From contig JANRJV010000040.1 in NCBI GenBank assembly GCA_033763795.1, positions 14,956 to 78,955 on the forward strand: a stretch of 64,000 nucleotides of DNA, given 5' to 3'. Both the position numbers and the translations under genes were made by a program. Shown piece by piece: positions 15,876-28,992 of the stretch. The DNA is from JAEUIV01 sp033763795 (GTDB lineage Bacteria > Planctomycetota > Phycisphaerae > Phycisphaerales > UBA1924). Below the pieces are notes generated by a model. The model saw only the letters and a list, made by a program, of their open reading frames with translations. It was not told the origin of the DNA and ran no database searches. Position 1 is the first letter of the stretch. Each line of letters begins with the position of its first letter.

Positions 15876-18632
15876 ATGCCCCCCGTTGCTTCCGCCCGCA
15901 AGCCGATCAAGAAGTCCAAGCCCGCTCCGAAGGCCGCCAAGTCGTCGAGCAAGGCGTCGTCGAAGGCGCCCGCGAAGAAGCTGTCGAAGATGGTGTACTA
16001 CTTCGGCAAGACGCGCACCGAAGGCCGCGCCGACATGAAGCTTCTGCTGGGCGGCAAGGGGGCGAACCTGGCGGACATGACGTCGATCGGGCTGCCCGTC
16101 CCCCCCGGGTTCACGATCACGACGGACACGTGCGCCGCGTACTACGCCTCGGGGAAGAAGCTGCCGGCCGGGCTGATGGACGAGGTGGTGCGGAACATCC
16201 GCACGCTGGAGAAGGAGCTGGGCAAGAAGTTCGGCGACGCGGAGGACCCGCTGCTGGTTAGCGTGCGGTCGGGGGCCGCGGTGTCGATGCCCGGCATGAT
16301 GGACACGATCCTGAACCTGGGGCTGACCGACGCCGTGACCGAGGGTCTGGCGGCGGCGACCGGCAACCGACGCTTCGCGTACGACGCGTACCGCCGCCTG
16401 ATCAACATGTTCGGCGACGTGGTGATGGGGGTCGAGCACGAGCACTTCGAGAACGCGTTCAGCGAGATCAAGTCCAAGTACAACGTGCAGCTCGACACCG
16501 ATGTGCCGACGGAAGGGCTCGTCGAGCTGTGCGAGGCGTACAAGCAGATCTACCGGCATCATGTCGGCGAGTTCTTCCCGCAGAACCCGCTGCGCCAGCT
16601 TGAGCTGGCGATCGAGGCCGTGTTCCGGAGCTGGAACGCCGACAAGGCGATCTCGTACCGCAGGCTCGAGAACATCACCGGTCTCAACGGCACGGCGGTG
16701 AACGTCCAGACGATGGTGTACGGGAACATGGGCGAGGACTCGGGGACGGGCGTCGCGTTCACGCGCAACCCCTCCACGGGCGAGAACATCTTCTACGGCG
16801 AGTTCCTCGTGAACGCGCAGGGCGAGGACGTGGTCGCGGGCATCCGGACGCCCAAGCCGGTCGCGGAGATGCCCGCGTGGAACCGCAAGGTCTACGAGCA
16901 GCTGCTGAAGATCAAGACCAAGCTCGAGAAGCACTACCGCGAGATGCAGGACATCGAGTTCACCATCGAGCGGAACAAGCTCTACATGCTGCAGACGCGC
17001 ACGGGCAAGCGGACGGGCTTCGCCGCGGTGCAGATCGCCTGCGACATGGTGAAGGAGAAGCTGATCGATGAGAAGCGGGCTCTGCTGCGGATCCCGGCGG
17101 GCGACCTGACGCAGCTGCTGCTGCCCTCGTTCGACCCGTCGCGGCGCAAGCTGGCGGACGTGCTGACGCGGGGCCTGCCCGCGTCGCCCGGCGCGGCGGT
17201 GGGCAAGCCGGCGTTCACCGCCGAGGAAGCGGTGGAGCGGAAGGTGCAGGGCGAGTCGGTCATCCTCGTGCGCAAGGAGACGAGCCCCGAGGACGTCGAC
17301 GGCATGCACTCGGCGGCGGGCATCCTGACCTCGACCGGCGGCATGACCAGCCACGCGGCGGTCGTGGCCCGCGGCTGGGGCAAGTGCTGCGTGGCGGGCG
17401 CGGGCGAGATCCACATCGACGCCAAGGCGGGGACGTTCACCGTCCGCGGGCGGACCTTCGGCCGCGATGATGTCATCTCGATCGACGGCTCGACGGGCGA
17501 CGTGATGGTCGGGGCGGTGCAGACCGTGATCCCCACGCTGTCGGGCGGCTTCGCGCAGATCATGAAGTGGGCGGACAAGTACCGCCGCCTGGCGGTCCGG
17601 ACGAACGCGGACACTCCCGCCGACGCGCGGCGGGCGCGCGAGTTCGGCGCGGTGGGCATCGGCCTGTGCCGGACGGAGCACATGTTCTTCGAGGGCGAGC
17701 GCATCGTGGCGATGCGCGAGATGATCCTCGCGGAGACCAAGGAGTACCGCGAGGCGGCCCTCGAGAAACTCCTCCCTTACCAGCGGGCGGACTTCGTGGG
17801 GATCTTCACGGCGATGGACGGGCTGCCCGTCACGATCCGCCTGATCGACCCGCCGCTGCACGAGTTCCTTCCGCACGACGACAAGAGCCAGCAGGAGATG
17901 GCGCGGCGTCTGAGCGTTTCCGTCGAGAAGGTGCGGCAGCGCGTCTCGCAGCTCCATGAGATGAACCCCATGCTGGGGCACCGCGGCTGCCGCCTGTGCA
18001 TCACGTATCCCGAGATCCTCGACATGCAGGTCCGCGCGATCGTCGAGGCGGCGATCGAGTGCGGGAAGAACGGGGTCAAGGCGGTTCCGGAGATCATGCA
18101 CCCCCTCGTCGGCACGCGCAAGGAGCTGGCTCTTCTTCGGGCGGAGACCGAGCGGGTCATCGCTGAGGTCAAGGCGCAGCACGGGTTCAAGGGCAAGCTG
18201 GACATCTCGATCGGCACGATGATCGAAGTGCCCCGGGCCGCGCTGATGGCGGGCGAGATCGCCGAGGTCGCCGACTTCTTCTCCTACGGCACGAACGATC
18301 TGACGCAGATGACCTTCGGCTACTCGCGCGACGACTCGAGCAACTTCCTGGGCGACTATGTCGCGAAGGAGATCCTGCCGCAGGACCCGTTCCAGTCGCT
18401 GGACACGACGGGCGTCGGGCAGCTTGTCCGGATGGCGACGGAGCGGGGCCGGTCGACCCGCAAGAATCTCAAGGTCGGGATCTGCGGCGAGCACGGCGGC
18501 GACCCCAAGAGCGTCTGGTTCTTCCACGAGGCGGGGCTGGACTACGTCTCGTGCTCGCCCTTCCGCGTGCCGATCGCCCGTCTGGCGGCGGCCCAGGCCG
18601 TGCTCCGGCAGGAAGCCTCGAAGAAGAACTGA
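15876..18632 (+). CDS. ppdK: Pyruvate, phosphate dikinase
   Basis: A 918-aa cytoplasmic enzyme interconverting pyruvate + ATP + Pi and PEP + AMP + PPi. The order is: a Lys/Ala/Ser/Pro tail (1-38), ATP-grasp domain (about 40-420), the swivelling phospho-His domain with His493 in GGMTSHAAVVARG, and the TIM-barrel pyruvate domain with NPMLGHRGCRL and the catalytic Cys870 in CGEHGGDP. Standard enzymes begin about where residue 39 (MVYYFGKTRTEG) lies, so the tail is an addition. The ATG at 15876 has GGAG 11 nt upstream; a start at 15990 is possible. A strong terminator follows. Confidence 0.96.
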   Translation: MPPVASARKPIKKSKPAPKAAKSSSKASSKAPAKKLSKMVYYFGKTRTEGRADMKLLLGGKGANLADMTSIGLPVPPGFTITTDTCAAYYASGKKLPAGLMDEVVRNIRTLEKELGKKFGDAEDPLLVSVRSGAAVSMPGMMDTILNLGLTDAVTEGLAAATGNRRFAYDAYRRLINMFGDVVMGVEHEHFENAFSEIKSKYNVQLDTDVPTEGLVELCEAYKQIYRHHVGEFFPQNPLRQLELAIEAVFRSWNADKAISYRRLENITGLNGTAVNVQTMVYGNMGEDSGTGVAFTRNPSTGENIFYGEFLVNAQGEDVVAGIRTPKPVAEMPAWNRKVYEQLLKIKTKLEKHYREMQDIEFTIERNKLYMLQTRTGKRTGFAAVQIACDMVKEKLIDEKRALLRIPAGDLTQLLLPSFDPSRRKLADVLTRGLPASPGAAVGKPAFTAEEAVERKVQGESVILVRKETSPEDVDGMHSAAGILTSTGGMTSHAAVVARGWGKCCVAGAGEIHIDAKAGTFTVRGRTFGRDDVISIDGSTGDVMVGAVQTVIPTLSGGFAQIMKWADKYRRLAVRTNADTPADARRAREFGAVGIGLCRTEHMFFEGERIVAMREMILAETKEYREAALEKLLPYQRADFVGIFTAMDGLPVTIRLIDPPLHEFLPHDDKSQQEMARRLSVSVEKVRQRVSQLHEMNPMLGHRGCRLCITYPEILDMQVRAIVEAAIECGKNGVKAVPEIMHPLVGTRKELALLRAETERVIAEVKAQHGFKGKLDISIGTMIEVPRAALMAGEIAEVADFFSYGTNDLTQMTFGYSRDDSSNFLGDYVAKEILPQDPFQSLDTTGVGQLVRMATERGRSTRKNLKVGICGEHGGDPKSVWFFHEAGLDYVSCSPFRVPIARLAAAQAVLRQEASKKN

Positions 18633-18665
18633 GACGCGTCGCTCGTCCCCGGATTGATCCTTCAA

Positions 18666-18693
18666 CCCCGCCCGACGGCGGGGTTTTTTCTTT
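18666..18693 (+). terminator. Rho-independent terminator after ppdK
   Basis: A perfect 7-bp stem (18666-18672 with 18677-18683) with a 4-nt loop CGAC is followed at once by six T and then CTTT. This is the clearest plus-strand terminator in the window, 33 bp after the ppdK stop. Confidence 0.88.
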
Positions 18694-18774
18694 GGCGGAG
18701 CGAGTGCGGGGATTTGAAACCCCGGTCGGGTGTTCCCGGATAATCTGCCGCGGAACCCGCAGGAGAGTTGCACG

Positions 18775-19869
18775 ATGAGCGGCAGGAAGCGAGAGGCGAC
18801 GGCGGCGGCGTGGATGCTTGTTGCGTTGAGCGCCGCCTTGCACGCGGGGGACACGGGGGCTCCCGGCGCGGATCCCGCGTCGGTCCCGGCGCCCGCGCAG
18901 GCCGAAGCGCCGGCGCTCTCGGCGGACGAGGTGTACGCCCGGCTGCTCGACAACCACTCGTACAGCGGGGCGGAGCTGGAGCGGGCCCGGGCGGCGATCG
19001 ACGCCGCGCTCCAGGCCGAGCCGAGCAAGTTCGAGTGGCGCTTCGCGCGGGCGATCCTGAAGCGCTCGGAGCGCGACGCGGCGGGGAGCCTGGCGGACCT
19101 GGAGGGGCTCGCGAAGCAGCAGCCGCGCAACGCCGACGTCTACTTCCAGATCGGGCAGTCGACGATGGCGACGATCACGCGCGACATGGGGTTCATGACC
19201 ATGGCGGGCGTGGCGGGCGACGCGAAGGACGCGTGGGAGCGGGCGGTCGAGATCGACCCGGGCCACGTGTCGTCGCTCTATGCGCTGGCGCAGTACCAGA
19301 TCCAGGCGCGGCAGCAGGGCGGCATGCTCTTCGGGAGCTACGGAGCGGCGAAGAAGCACGCCGACACGCTCATGAAGTCGCCGGACCCGCAGGGGCGATT
19401 CTGGGGGACGGTCGTGCTTGGGAGCATCGCGGCCGCGAAGGAGGACTGGAAGGAGATGGAGCGGCAGTTCCGCGCGGCGCTCCCGCTCGCCCCGCGGGAT
19501 GAGCTCAAGCGGATGGTGCTGTTTCAGCACGCCGGCGCGCTGAGCCGCGGCAAGAAGGACCCCAAGGCGGCGCTGGCGGTGCTCGATGAAGCGGAGGCGC
19601 TGGCGGACCCCACCGATTCGTCGATGTACTTCATGAAGGCGGAGGCGCTGCGCGAGCTGGGCGACTGCCGGAAGGCGGTGGAGCAGTACGAGCGCGTGCT
19701 GGCGATCAACGCCGACGCGACCAATACGCGGTTCCACATCGCCGCGTGCTACGAGTCGCTGGGGGACAAGCAGGCGGCGATCCTGCACTACGACGAGTTC
19801 GTCCGGCGGTTCCCCAAGGACGAGCGCGTGAAGCAGGCCCGGGCTTCGCTGCAGAAGCTGCGCGGATGA
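18775..19869 (+). CDS. Exported tetratricopeptide-repeat protein
   Basis: A 364-aa protein with an N-terminal signal peptide (about 1-24) and an Ala/Pro-rich linker, followed by TPR-like helical pairs. Repeats are recognisable near 65-95, 115-160, 185-205, 215-240, 255-290 and 295-330, for example YFMKAEALRELGDCRKAVEQ and FHIAACYESLGDKQAAILHY. It should act as a periplasmic protein scaffold. The start at 18775 was chosen over the ATG 45 nt upstream because AGGAG lies 9 nt before it and the signal peptide follows directly. It converges on the lipoprotein gene. No partner can be named. Confidence 0.85.
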   Translation: MSGRKREATAAAWMLVALSAALHAGDTGAPGADPASVPAPAQAEAPALSADEVYARLLDNHSYSGAELERARAAIDAALQAEPSKFEWRFARAILKRSERDAAGSLADLEGLAKQQPRNADVYFQIGQSTMATITRDMGFMTMAGVAGDAKDAWERAVEIDPGHVSSLYALAQYQIQARQQGGMLFGSYGAAKKHADTLMKSPDPQGRFWGTVVLGSIAAAKEDWKEMERQFRAALPLAPRDELKRMVLFQHAGALSRGKKDPKAALAVLDEAEALADPTDSSMYFMKAEALRELGDCRKAVEQYERVLAINADATNTRFHIAACYESLGDKQAAILHYDEFVRRFPKDERVKQARASLQKLRG

Positions 19870-19884
19870 GATCGACCGCCGGGC

Positions 19885-20286
19885 TCAGCGCCGCTCGAGC
19901 GTGCGCGTGAGCGCGTCCAGGACGTCGCGCATGGCCTCCTCATCGCCCAGGGGACCGACGAAGATCTCTGTCCGCGTGACCTTGTCGCCCGAGCGGTAGG
20001 TCTCCACGCGGACGATGTCGCCCTTGGCCGTCAGGGCCTCGACGAAGCCTTCGCGGGCGTCCTTGCCGGTCCTGGTGATGCGGTAGCTGAGGTCGTCGCG
20101 GACGGTGTCTTCCGCGGCTTTGTGCACCTTGTCGAGGTCGCCCGGCAGGAAGGCCTCGATCTCCCGGTCGGGCTTGAGGGTGTACGAGGTTCCCGAGCGA
20201 GTGGCGCCCGAGCATGCGCTCAGGAGCGCGGCCGAGCACAGGCTCAGGGCGAGCGTTGCCTTGCGAAGAACTTGCCGCGTCGTCAT
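19885..20286 (-). CDS. Small lipoprotein, DUF3568-like
   Basis: A 133-aa lipoprotein: charged N-terminus, hydrophobic segment (11-24) and lipobox LLSAC with the lipidated Cys at 25. The rest is an alpha/beta domain of about 95 residues reading SYTLKPDREIEAFLP near the start and TRTEIFVGPLGDE near the end, which resembles the DUF3568 family of short envelope lipoproteins. Function unknown. The start is fixed by a strong AAGGAGG about 7 nt upstream of the ATG. Confidence 0.8.
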   Translation of the reverse strand: MTTRQVLRKATLALSLCSAALLSACSGATRSGTSYTLKPDREIEAFLPGDLDKVHKAAEDTVRDDLSYRITRTGKDAREGFVEALTAKGDIVRVETYRSGDKVTRTEIFVGPLGDEEAMRDVLDALTRTLERR

Positions 20287-20409
20287 TGCGATCCTCCTTG
20301 ATCGCCGCCGGCCCCCCCACCGGGCGGACGGCTTGTGCGCGGACTGTAGCGGGGCGGGCCGGGGAAGCAAGGGGTGCCCGGAGCGCGGCGGGCGGCGCAC
20401 GGCGCCGAC

Positions 20410-20439
20410 TTGACGCGGCGCACGCTCCCGTGTGATACA
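20410..20439 (+). promoter_or_regulatory. Candidate sigma-70 promoter for the btpA-like gene
   Basis: TTGACG (five of six matches to TTGACA), an 18-nt spacer, then GATACA preceded by TG in extended -10 position. The -10 ends only 3 nt before the ATG at 20443, which suggests either a leaderless start or that the true start is the next Met (20452 or 20464). Confidence 0.4.
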
Positions 20440-20442
20440 AAC

Positions 20443-21264
20443 ATGTCCGGTATGCCGCTTTCCATGGACATTTTCGGCGCGCCCAAGGCTCTGGTCGGCA
20501 TGATCCATGTCGGCGCGCTGCCCGGGACGCCTCGCCACTCCGACCCGGTAAACGTGATCGCCGGCCGCGCGGTGGAAGAGGCGTGGATGCTCGCCGAGGC
20601 GGGCTTCGACGCCCTGATCCTCGAGAACATGCACGACGTGCCCTACCTGCGGCGCGAGGTGGGGCCCGAGATCATCAGCGCGATGACGGTGGTGGCGGAC
20701 GCGGTGCGCGAGGCGGTGGACGTGCCGCTGGGCGTGCAGGTGCTCGCGGGGGCGAACCGGGCGGCGGTCGCGATCGCGCACAGCGTGGGGCTGCAGTTCG
20801 TGCGGGCGGAGGGGTTCGTGTTCGCCGCGGTCGCGGACGAGGGGCTGATGGACGAGGCGGACGCAGGGCCGCTGCTGCGGTACCGGCGGCACATCGGCGC
20901 GGAGAAGGTCCGCGTGATCGTCGACGTCAAGAAGAAGCACAACGCGCACGCCATCACGAGCGACGTGGACGTGGCGGAGGCGGCCCGCAACGCGGAATTT
21001 TTCGGGGCCGACGGCGTGATCGTCACCGGGGCCGCGACGGCGCGGCCGGCGAGCATCGAGGACATCCGCCGCGTGCGCACGGCGACGAAGCTGCCGCTGG
21101 CTGTGGGCAGCGGGGCGACTCCCGACACGCTGCGCGAGTTGTTCGGGTACGCCGACGCCGTGATCATCGGCAGCTGGTACAAGGTCCGGGGCGACTGGCA
21201 TAACCCGCCCGATCCTGCGCGGGTGCGGGAGCTGGTCGCCGAGGCGAATCGGGTTCGGCTGTAG
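20443..21264 (+). CDS. BtpA family TIM-barrel protein
   Basis: A 273-aa protein of the BtpA/SgcQ family. Cyanobacterial BtpA stabilises photosystem I, while relatives in non-phototrophs such as SgcQ sit with sugar metabolism genes and resemble TIM-barrel enzymes. Here the family blocks are clear: GMIHVGALPGTPRH near the start, GFDALILENMHDVPYL, RAEGFVFAAVADEGLM, RVIVDVKKKHNAHA, DGVIVTGAATA and the C-terminal VGSGATPDTL. There is no photosynthesis gene in the window. The start could also be 20452 or 20464. The gene is followed by a convergent PilZ-like gene. Confidence 0.88.
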   Translation: MSGMPLSMDIFGAPKALVGMIHVGALPGTPRHSDPVNVIAGRAVEEAWMLAEAGFDALILENMHDVPYLRREVGPEIISAMTVVADAVREAVDVPLGVQVLAGANRAAVAIAHSVGLQFVRAEGFVFAAVADEGLMDEADAGPLLRYRRHIGAEKVRVIVDVKKKHNAHAITSDVDVAEAARNAEFFGADGVIVTGAATARPASIEDIRRVRTATKLPLAVGSGATPDTLRELFGYADAVIIGSWYKVRGDWHNPPDPARVRELVAEANRVRL

Positions 21265-21287
21265 AAGCCGCGAGATGCCGCCGGGTT

Positions 21288-22106
21288 TCAGGCGGCTTGC
21301 CTGGGCCGGGGCGCGACGCGAGCGCACAGCGCGATGAGGTCGGCGAGCGCGGAGATCTTGTCCGGCGCGCCGGTGGTTCCGGCGACCGCGGCGGCGGCGA
21401 GCGAGGCGGCGCGGGCCAGCCGGTCGAAGCCGCAGCCCGGCGCGTTGCGCGCCAGCGTGGCGCACGTTTCGAGGATCCTGGGCCTGTCGTTGACCTTGGC
21501 CGCGGCGTCGAGTTCTTCCGCGCAGCCCTGCACGCGGCGCACGAAGCTGTTGACCACGCGTTCCACGGCGGTCGTGGTCTCGAGCGTGGTGTAGATCGGG
21601 CCCTGGTCGTCGGGCTCGGGGGTCTCGGGAGGCGGGCTCGGCGGGGCGGTTCGTTCCGGCTTCTGCGCCTGGGGGGCGGTCGCCGCGACGGCCGGTGTGC
21701 TCGTTGTGCGCTGCAGAAAGACGGCCGGGTCGACCTGCTGGTCGAACAGGAGCGTGACGCAGTGAATACTGCGCTCAACGTGCACGCACGACCCGACCTT
21801 GGCGCTGACGCTCCGGCCTTTCTCGCCGGGCCGGGCATCGAGAGCGACGCGCGTGCCCGGGTGGAGGTAGCCCGAGTGCACGAAGCTCAGGCCCGTGGGG
21901 GCGACCTGGCGTGTGCACAGGTGGAAGTGCGCGGCGCCGCCGCCGGGCTGGATGATGATGGCCCGGAGGTCCGTCACGCGGAACTGGGAGCAGGGCGAGA
22001 GGTCCCGGAGCGCGTCGCGCGTGCCTGCTTCGTCGAGGCGGTCGAGGAGGTCGGTGAGCCGCTCCGGGGTCAGGCGAACCGAGGGTATATACTGAGAGAT
22101 CTTCAC
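21288..22106 (-). CDS. PilZ-like protein with HPt-like helical C-terminus
   Basis: A 272-aa soluble protein. Residues 40-135 resemble a PilZ beta-barrel (LSPCSQFRVTDLRAIIIQ, then TGLSFVHSGYLHPGTRVAL), but the usual RxxxR and D/NxSxxG c-di-GMP motifs are not intact. A Pro/Glu/Ala linker (140-170) leads to a helical domain (175-260) laid out like a histidine phosphotransfer bundle: ETCATLARNAPGCGFDRLAR occupies the position of the HxLKGxAxxxG signature, with no His. If both readings hold, this is a degenerate PilZ joined to a degenerate HPt. The GTG start follows AAAGGTGAG. Assignment is moderate. Confidence 0.6.
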   Translation of the reverse strand: MKISQYIPSVRLTPERLTDLLDRLDEAGTRDALRDLSPCSQFRVTDLRAIIIQPGGGAAHFHLCTRQVAPTGLSFVHSGYLHPGTRVALDARPGEKGRSVSAKVGSCVHVERSIHCVTLLFDQQVDPAVFLQRTTSTPAVAATAPQAQKPERTAPPSPPPETPEPDDQGPIYTTLETTTAVERVVNSFVRRVQGCAEELDAAAKVNDRPRILETCATLARNAPGCGFDRLARAASLAAAAVAGTTGAPDKISALADLIALCARVAPRPRQAA

Positions 22107-22306
22107 GCCTGTGTCGGCTCACCTTTGCTGAATGGGGCAGCAGCGTGGAAATCGGCCACCCATATAGGCGGCTTGGCCCGCGGCACGCCTGGGAAAGGGA
22201 AAATCCTCCCCCGATGCGGGCAGGACTCGCTTATCCGGCACGGGCGGCATACTTACCGCCCTCTTCCCCCGGCGGGCCGGGGTCGAAGCTGCTATGTAGA
22301 TGAGCC

Positions 22307-24205
22307 ATGCGAACCGGCATGATGTGGAAGGCGGCGGCGGCGGCGTCCCTCTCTGTGGCCTTTCAGGGGGCGGCTCCGGGCCGGCAGGCGGACGTGCCGG
22401 ACGCCCGGGCGGGCGGCGAGGCGGCCCGGTCCGAGGCGGAGCAACTGGTCCTGGACCTGATGCGGCAGGATTTCCAGGCACAGATGAAGGCCAGTCCGCT
22501 GGAGGCGAGCCGTCGCGGCTTGCCGGAGTTTGAGGGACTGCTGCCGGACGTCTCGGAGGCGGCCCGGACCGAGTGGCTGGCGGGGGCGCGCGAGAGGCTT
22601 GCGCGACTGGAAGCGATCGAGCTGTCCGAGCTGAGCCCTGCGATGCAGTTGAACGCTCGTCTGCTGGCGTACGAGCAGCGCGTGCGGCTTGAGGCCGAGC
22701 GCTTCGCGATGTGGCAGATGCCCGTGACGCAGCAGGCGGGGCCGCAGCGTGAGCTGCCCCAGTTGCCCGACACCCTGAGCTTCACGACGGCGGCGCAGCT
22801 CGAGGGGTACGTGCGGCGACTGGAAGCGGTCGACACGTACATCGAGGGCGTGATCGCGAACATGCGGGCGGGGCTCGCGGCGGGGAGGACGCCGCCCCGG
22901 GTCGTGATGGGCACGACGGTGGACCAGGCGCTGTCGCAGGCCGAGGAGAGATTCGCGGCCGACCCGTCGGCGCACCCGATGTTCCGCCCCCTGGCCGGCG
23001 CGCCGGCGGAGCTGCGCGAGCGGGGGGAGCGTGCGATCCGCGGGTCGGTGGTGCCGGCGTTCGCGAAGCTGGGCGCGTTTCTGCGGGACGAGTACCTGCC
23101 GGGATGCCGGGAGTCCATCGCGGCGACGTCGCTGCCCGACGGCGCGGCGTTCTATCAGTTCCTGATCCGCGTGATGACGACGACGGCGCTGACAGCGCAG
23201 CAGATCCACGACATGGGGCTCCGCGAAGTGGCGCGGATCCGCGCGGAGATGATGGAGGTGATCGGGCGCTCGGACTTCTCGCAGAAAGCGGAGCTGGAGG
23301 ACGAGGAGCTGTTCCGCGCGTTCATCGCGCATCTGCGGACGGACGCGCGGTTCTATCACGCCAGCGGCGAGGAGCTGCTGGCTGGCTATCGGGAGATCGC
23401 CAAACGTGTGGACCCGGAGCTGCCCCGGTTTTTCCGCACGCTGCCGCGGCTGCCGTACGGCGTGCGCGAGATGCCGCGGTTCATCGCGCCGAGCGCGCCG
23501 ACCGCGTACTACTACCCCGGCTCGCTGGAGACGGGGCTGGGGGGATACTTCGTCGCGAACACGTACCGGCTGGACCAGCGTCCCAAGTACGAGATGATCG
23601 CGTTGACGCTGCACGAGGCGGCGCCGGGGCATCATCTGCAGATCGCGCTGGCTCAGGAACTCACGAGCGCGGGGCTGCCCGAGTGGCGGACGACGGTCGA
23701 TTACACGGTGTTTGTCGAGGGGTGGGCGCTGTACGCCGAGCGCCTGGGGCTCGAGATGGGGGACGACGCCCGCAGCGCGGGCAACCCCGATGGTCGGGGG
23801 CTGTACGCGGATCCGTACGACGACTTCGGGCGGCTGACGTACGAGATGTGGCGCGCGATGAGGCTGGTGGTGGACACGGGCATGCACGCGCTGGGGTGGA
23901 CGCGGCAGCAGGCGATCGACTACATGCTCGCCAACAGCGCGCTCACGCCGACGAACATCGAGCGCGAGGTCGACCGGTACATCGCCTGGCCGGGGCAGGC
24001 GCTGGCGTACAAGATCGGCGAGCTGCGGATCCGGGCGCTGCGCGCCGACGCCGAGGCGGAGCTTGGCGAGCGCTTCGACATCCGCTCGTTCCACGACGCG
24101 GTGCTGATGCAGGGGGCGGTGCCCCTGGAGATCCTGGAAGCGCAGGTGCGGGCGTGGATCGCCGAGCGGGCGCGCACGGAGCCGGCGCTCGAGCCCGCGC
24201 GCTGA
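22307..24205 (+). CDS. DUF885 family metallopeptidase-like protein
   Basis: A 632-aa exported protein with a signal-like N-terminus (5-25). DUF885 proteins have a thermolysin-like zinc motif, here LHEAAPGHHLQ around residues 428-438 (HExxxHH), with the downstream acidic ligand probably in VFVEGWALYAERLG (about 469-482). The family includes bacterial dipeptidyl or oligopeptidyl hydrolases of the periplasm. Size matches the usual 560-640 aa. A TATGTAGAT stretch ends 4 nt before the ATG and no Shine-Dalgarno is visible. It converges on secA. Confidence 0.92.
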   Translation: MRTGMMWKAAAAASLSVAFQGAAPGRQADVPDARAGGEAARSEAEQLVLDLMRQDFQAQMKASPLEASRRGLPEFEGLLPDVSEAARTEWLAGARERLARLEAIELSELSPAMQLNARLLAYEQRVRLEAERFAMWQMPVTQQAGPQRELPQLPDTLSFTTAAQLEGYVRRLEAVDTYIEGVIANMRAGLAAGRTPPRVVMGTTVDQALSQAEERFAADPSAHPMFRPLAGAPAELRERGERAIRGSVVPAFAKLGAFLRDEYLPGCRESIAATSLPDGAAFYQFLIRVMTTTALTAQQIHDMGLREVARIRAEMMEVIGRSDFSQKAELEDEELFRAFIAHLRTDARFYHASGEELLAGYREIAKRVDPELPRFFRTLPRLPYGVREMPRFIAPSAPTAYYYPGSLETGLGGYFVANTYRLDQRPKYEMIALTLHEAAPGHHLQIALAQELTSAGLPEWRTTVDYTVFVEGWALYAERLGLEMGDDARSAGNPDGRGLYADPYDDFGRLTYEMWRAMRLVVDTGMHALGWTRQQAIDYMLANSALTPTNIEREVDRYIAWPGQALAYKIGELRIRALRADAEAELGERFDIRSFHDAVLMQGAVPLEILEAQVRAWIAERARTEPALEPAR

Positions 24206-24247
24206 GCGGCGCTCGCCGGCGTCCGGCCGCTCGATGTCCCGGCGGGA

Positions 24248-28330
<4,083 letters not shown>

Positions 28331-28498
28331 GGATGCTGCCTTCTTCCGAGGTGGGCCCTGCGGGCGCGGGGGCCGGCGAATCAGGTGCCGGCGGGCGCAA
28401 CGGCTCACGCACTGTGAGCGGCGGGGCTGTTTGGTGTCTGCGAACGCTGAACGCTGGATGGGGACCTGAGCGCGGACATGCCGACCCTGAGGGGTCGA

Positions 28499-28903
28499 TC
28501 AGCACGCGGGCGGAGGAAGCGCCAGCAGCGACTCTCGGAGCAGACAGATCCGGGTGACGGCGACGTTCTCAATCCCGCGCGCGGGAACGGACTCGCGGAT
28601 GAGAGAGCAGGGGGCGAGCGCCTGCGGCTGTGCGGAGCGCTGGGTCAAGGCCCGCGCGAGCTGAGCAGCCGCGGCGAGACCTCGGGCGAGCGTCCGCGGC
28701 TCGCGCGGCGGCAGGGGCCGGAGCGGATCATGGGCAGACTGATTGCTGACCGGTTCGAGTGCGTCGAGGCCGCTGGCGAGCACCAGCGCGGGCATGGCGG
28801 AGAGCGCCAGCACCATGACCAGCAGCGTGCCCGCGCCGAGCGGCGTCCGCCGCGGACATGCGCGGGACCGGGGCAAGGTGTTTGTACGGGTGAGTGACGC
28901 CAC
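28499..28903 (-). CDS. Small exported hypothetical protein
   Basis: A 134-aa protein with an Arg-rich N-terminus and a clear hydrophobic signal or anchor (about 24-43, ending ALVLAS). The remainder is Ala/Leu/Arg/Pro-rich with three cysteines. No family is recognised. High GC at third codon positions and the well-formed signal segment argue for a real gene; the start codon is GTG. It lies 168 bp upstream of secA in the same direction and has a promoter-like pair just before it, so it could share transcripts with secA. It may also be a short-lived reading frame; confidence is moderate. Confidence 0.5.
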   Translation of the reverse strand: MASLTRTNTLPRSRACPRRTPLGAGTLLVMVLALSAMPALVLASGLDALEPVSNQSAHDPLRPLPPREPRTLARGLAAAAQLARALTQRSAQPQALAPCSLIRESVPARGIENVAVTRICLLRESLLALPPPAC

Positions 28904-28917
28904 GGGAAAGGTCTATC

Positions 28918-28946
28918 AGTATCGACGACCCACTGTTGCGAAGCAA
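28918..28946 (-). promoter_or_regulatory. Candidate promoter upstream of the small exported gene and secA
   Basis: Minus-strand TTGCTT, 17-nt spacer, GATACT, ending 14 nt before the GTG at 28903. The -10 has four matches and the -35 three; the spacing is ideal. It could drive the small gene and secA together. Confidence 0.4.
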
Positions 28947-28992
28947 GGCGGCTGCCACGCGGAGGTCGGAATCGTTCGAGAGGGTGGGCGGT

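Noticed and set aside
15639..19130. Open frame of 1163 codons on the minus strand opposite ppdK
   Set aside because: It is the reverse-strand shadow of a well-supported gene; high GC removes stop codons. The composition is His/Arg/Asp/Leu-rich and has no domain.
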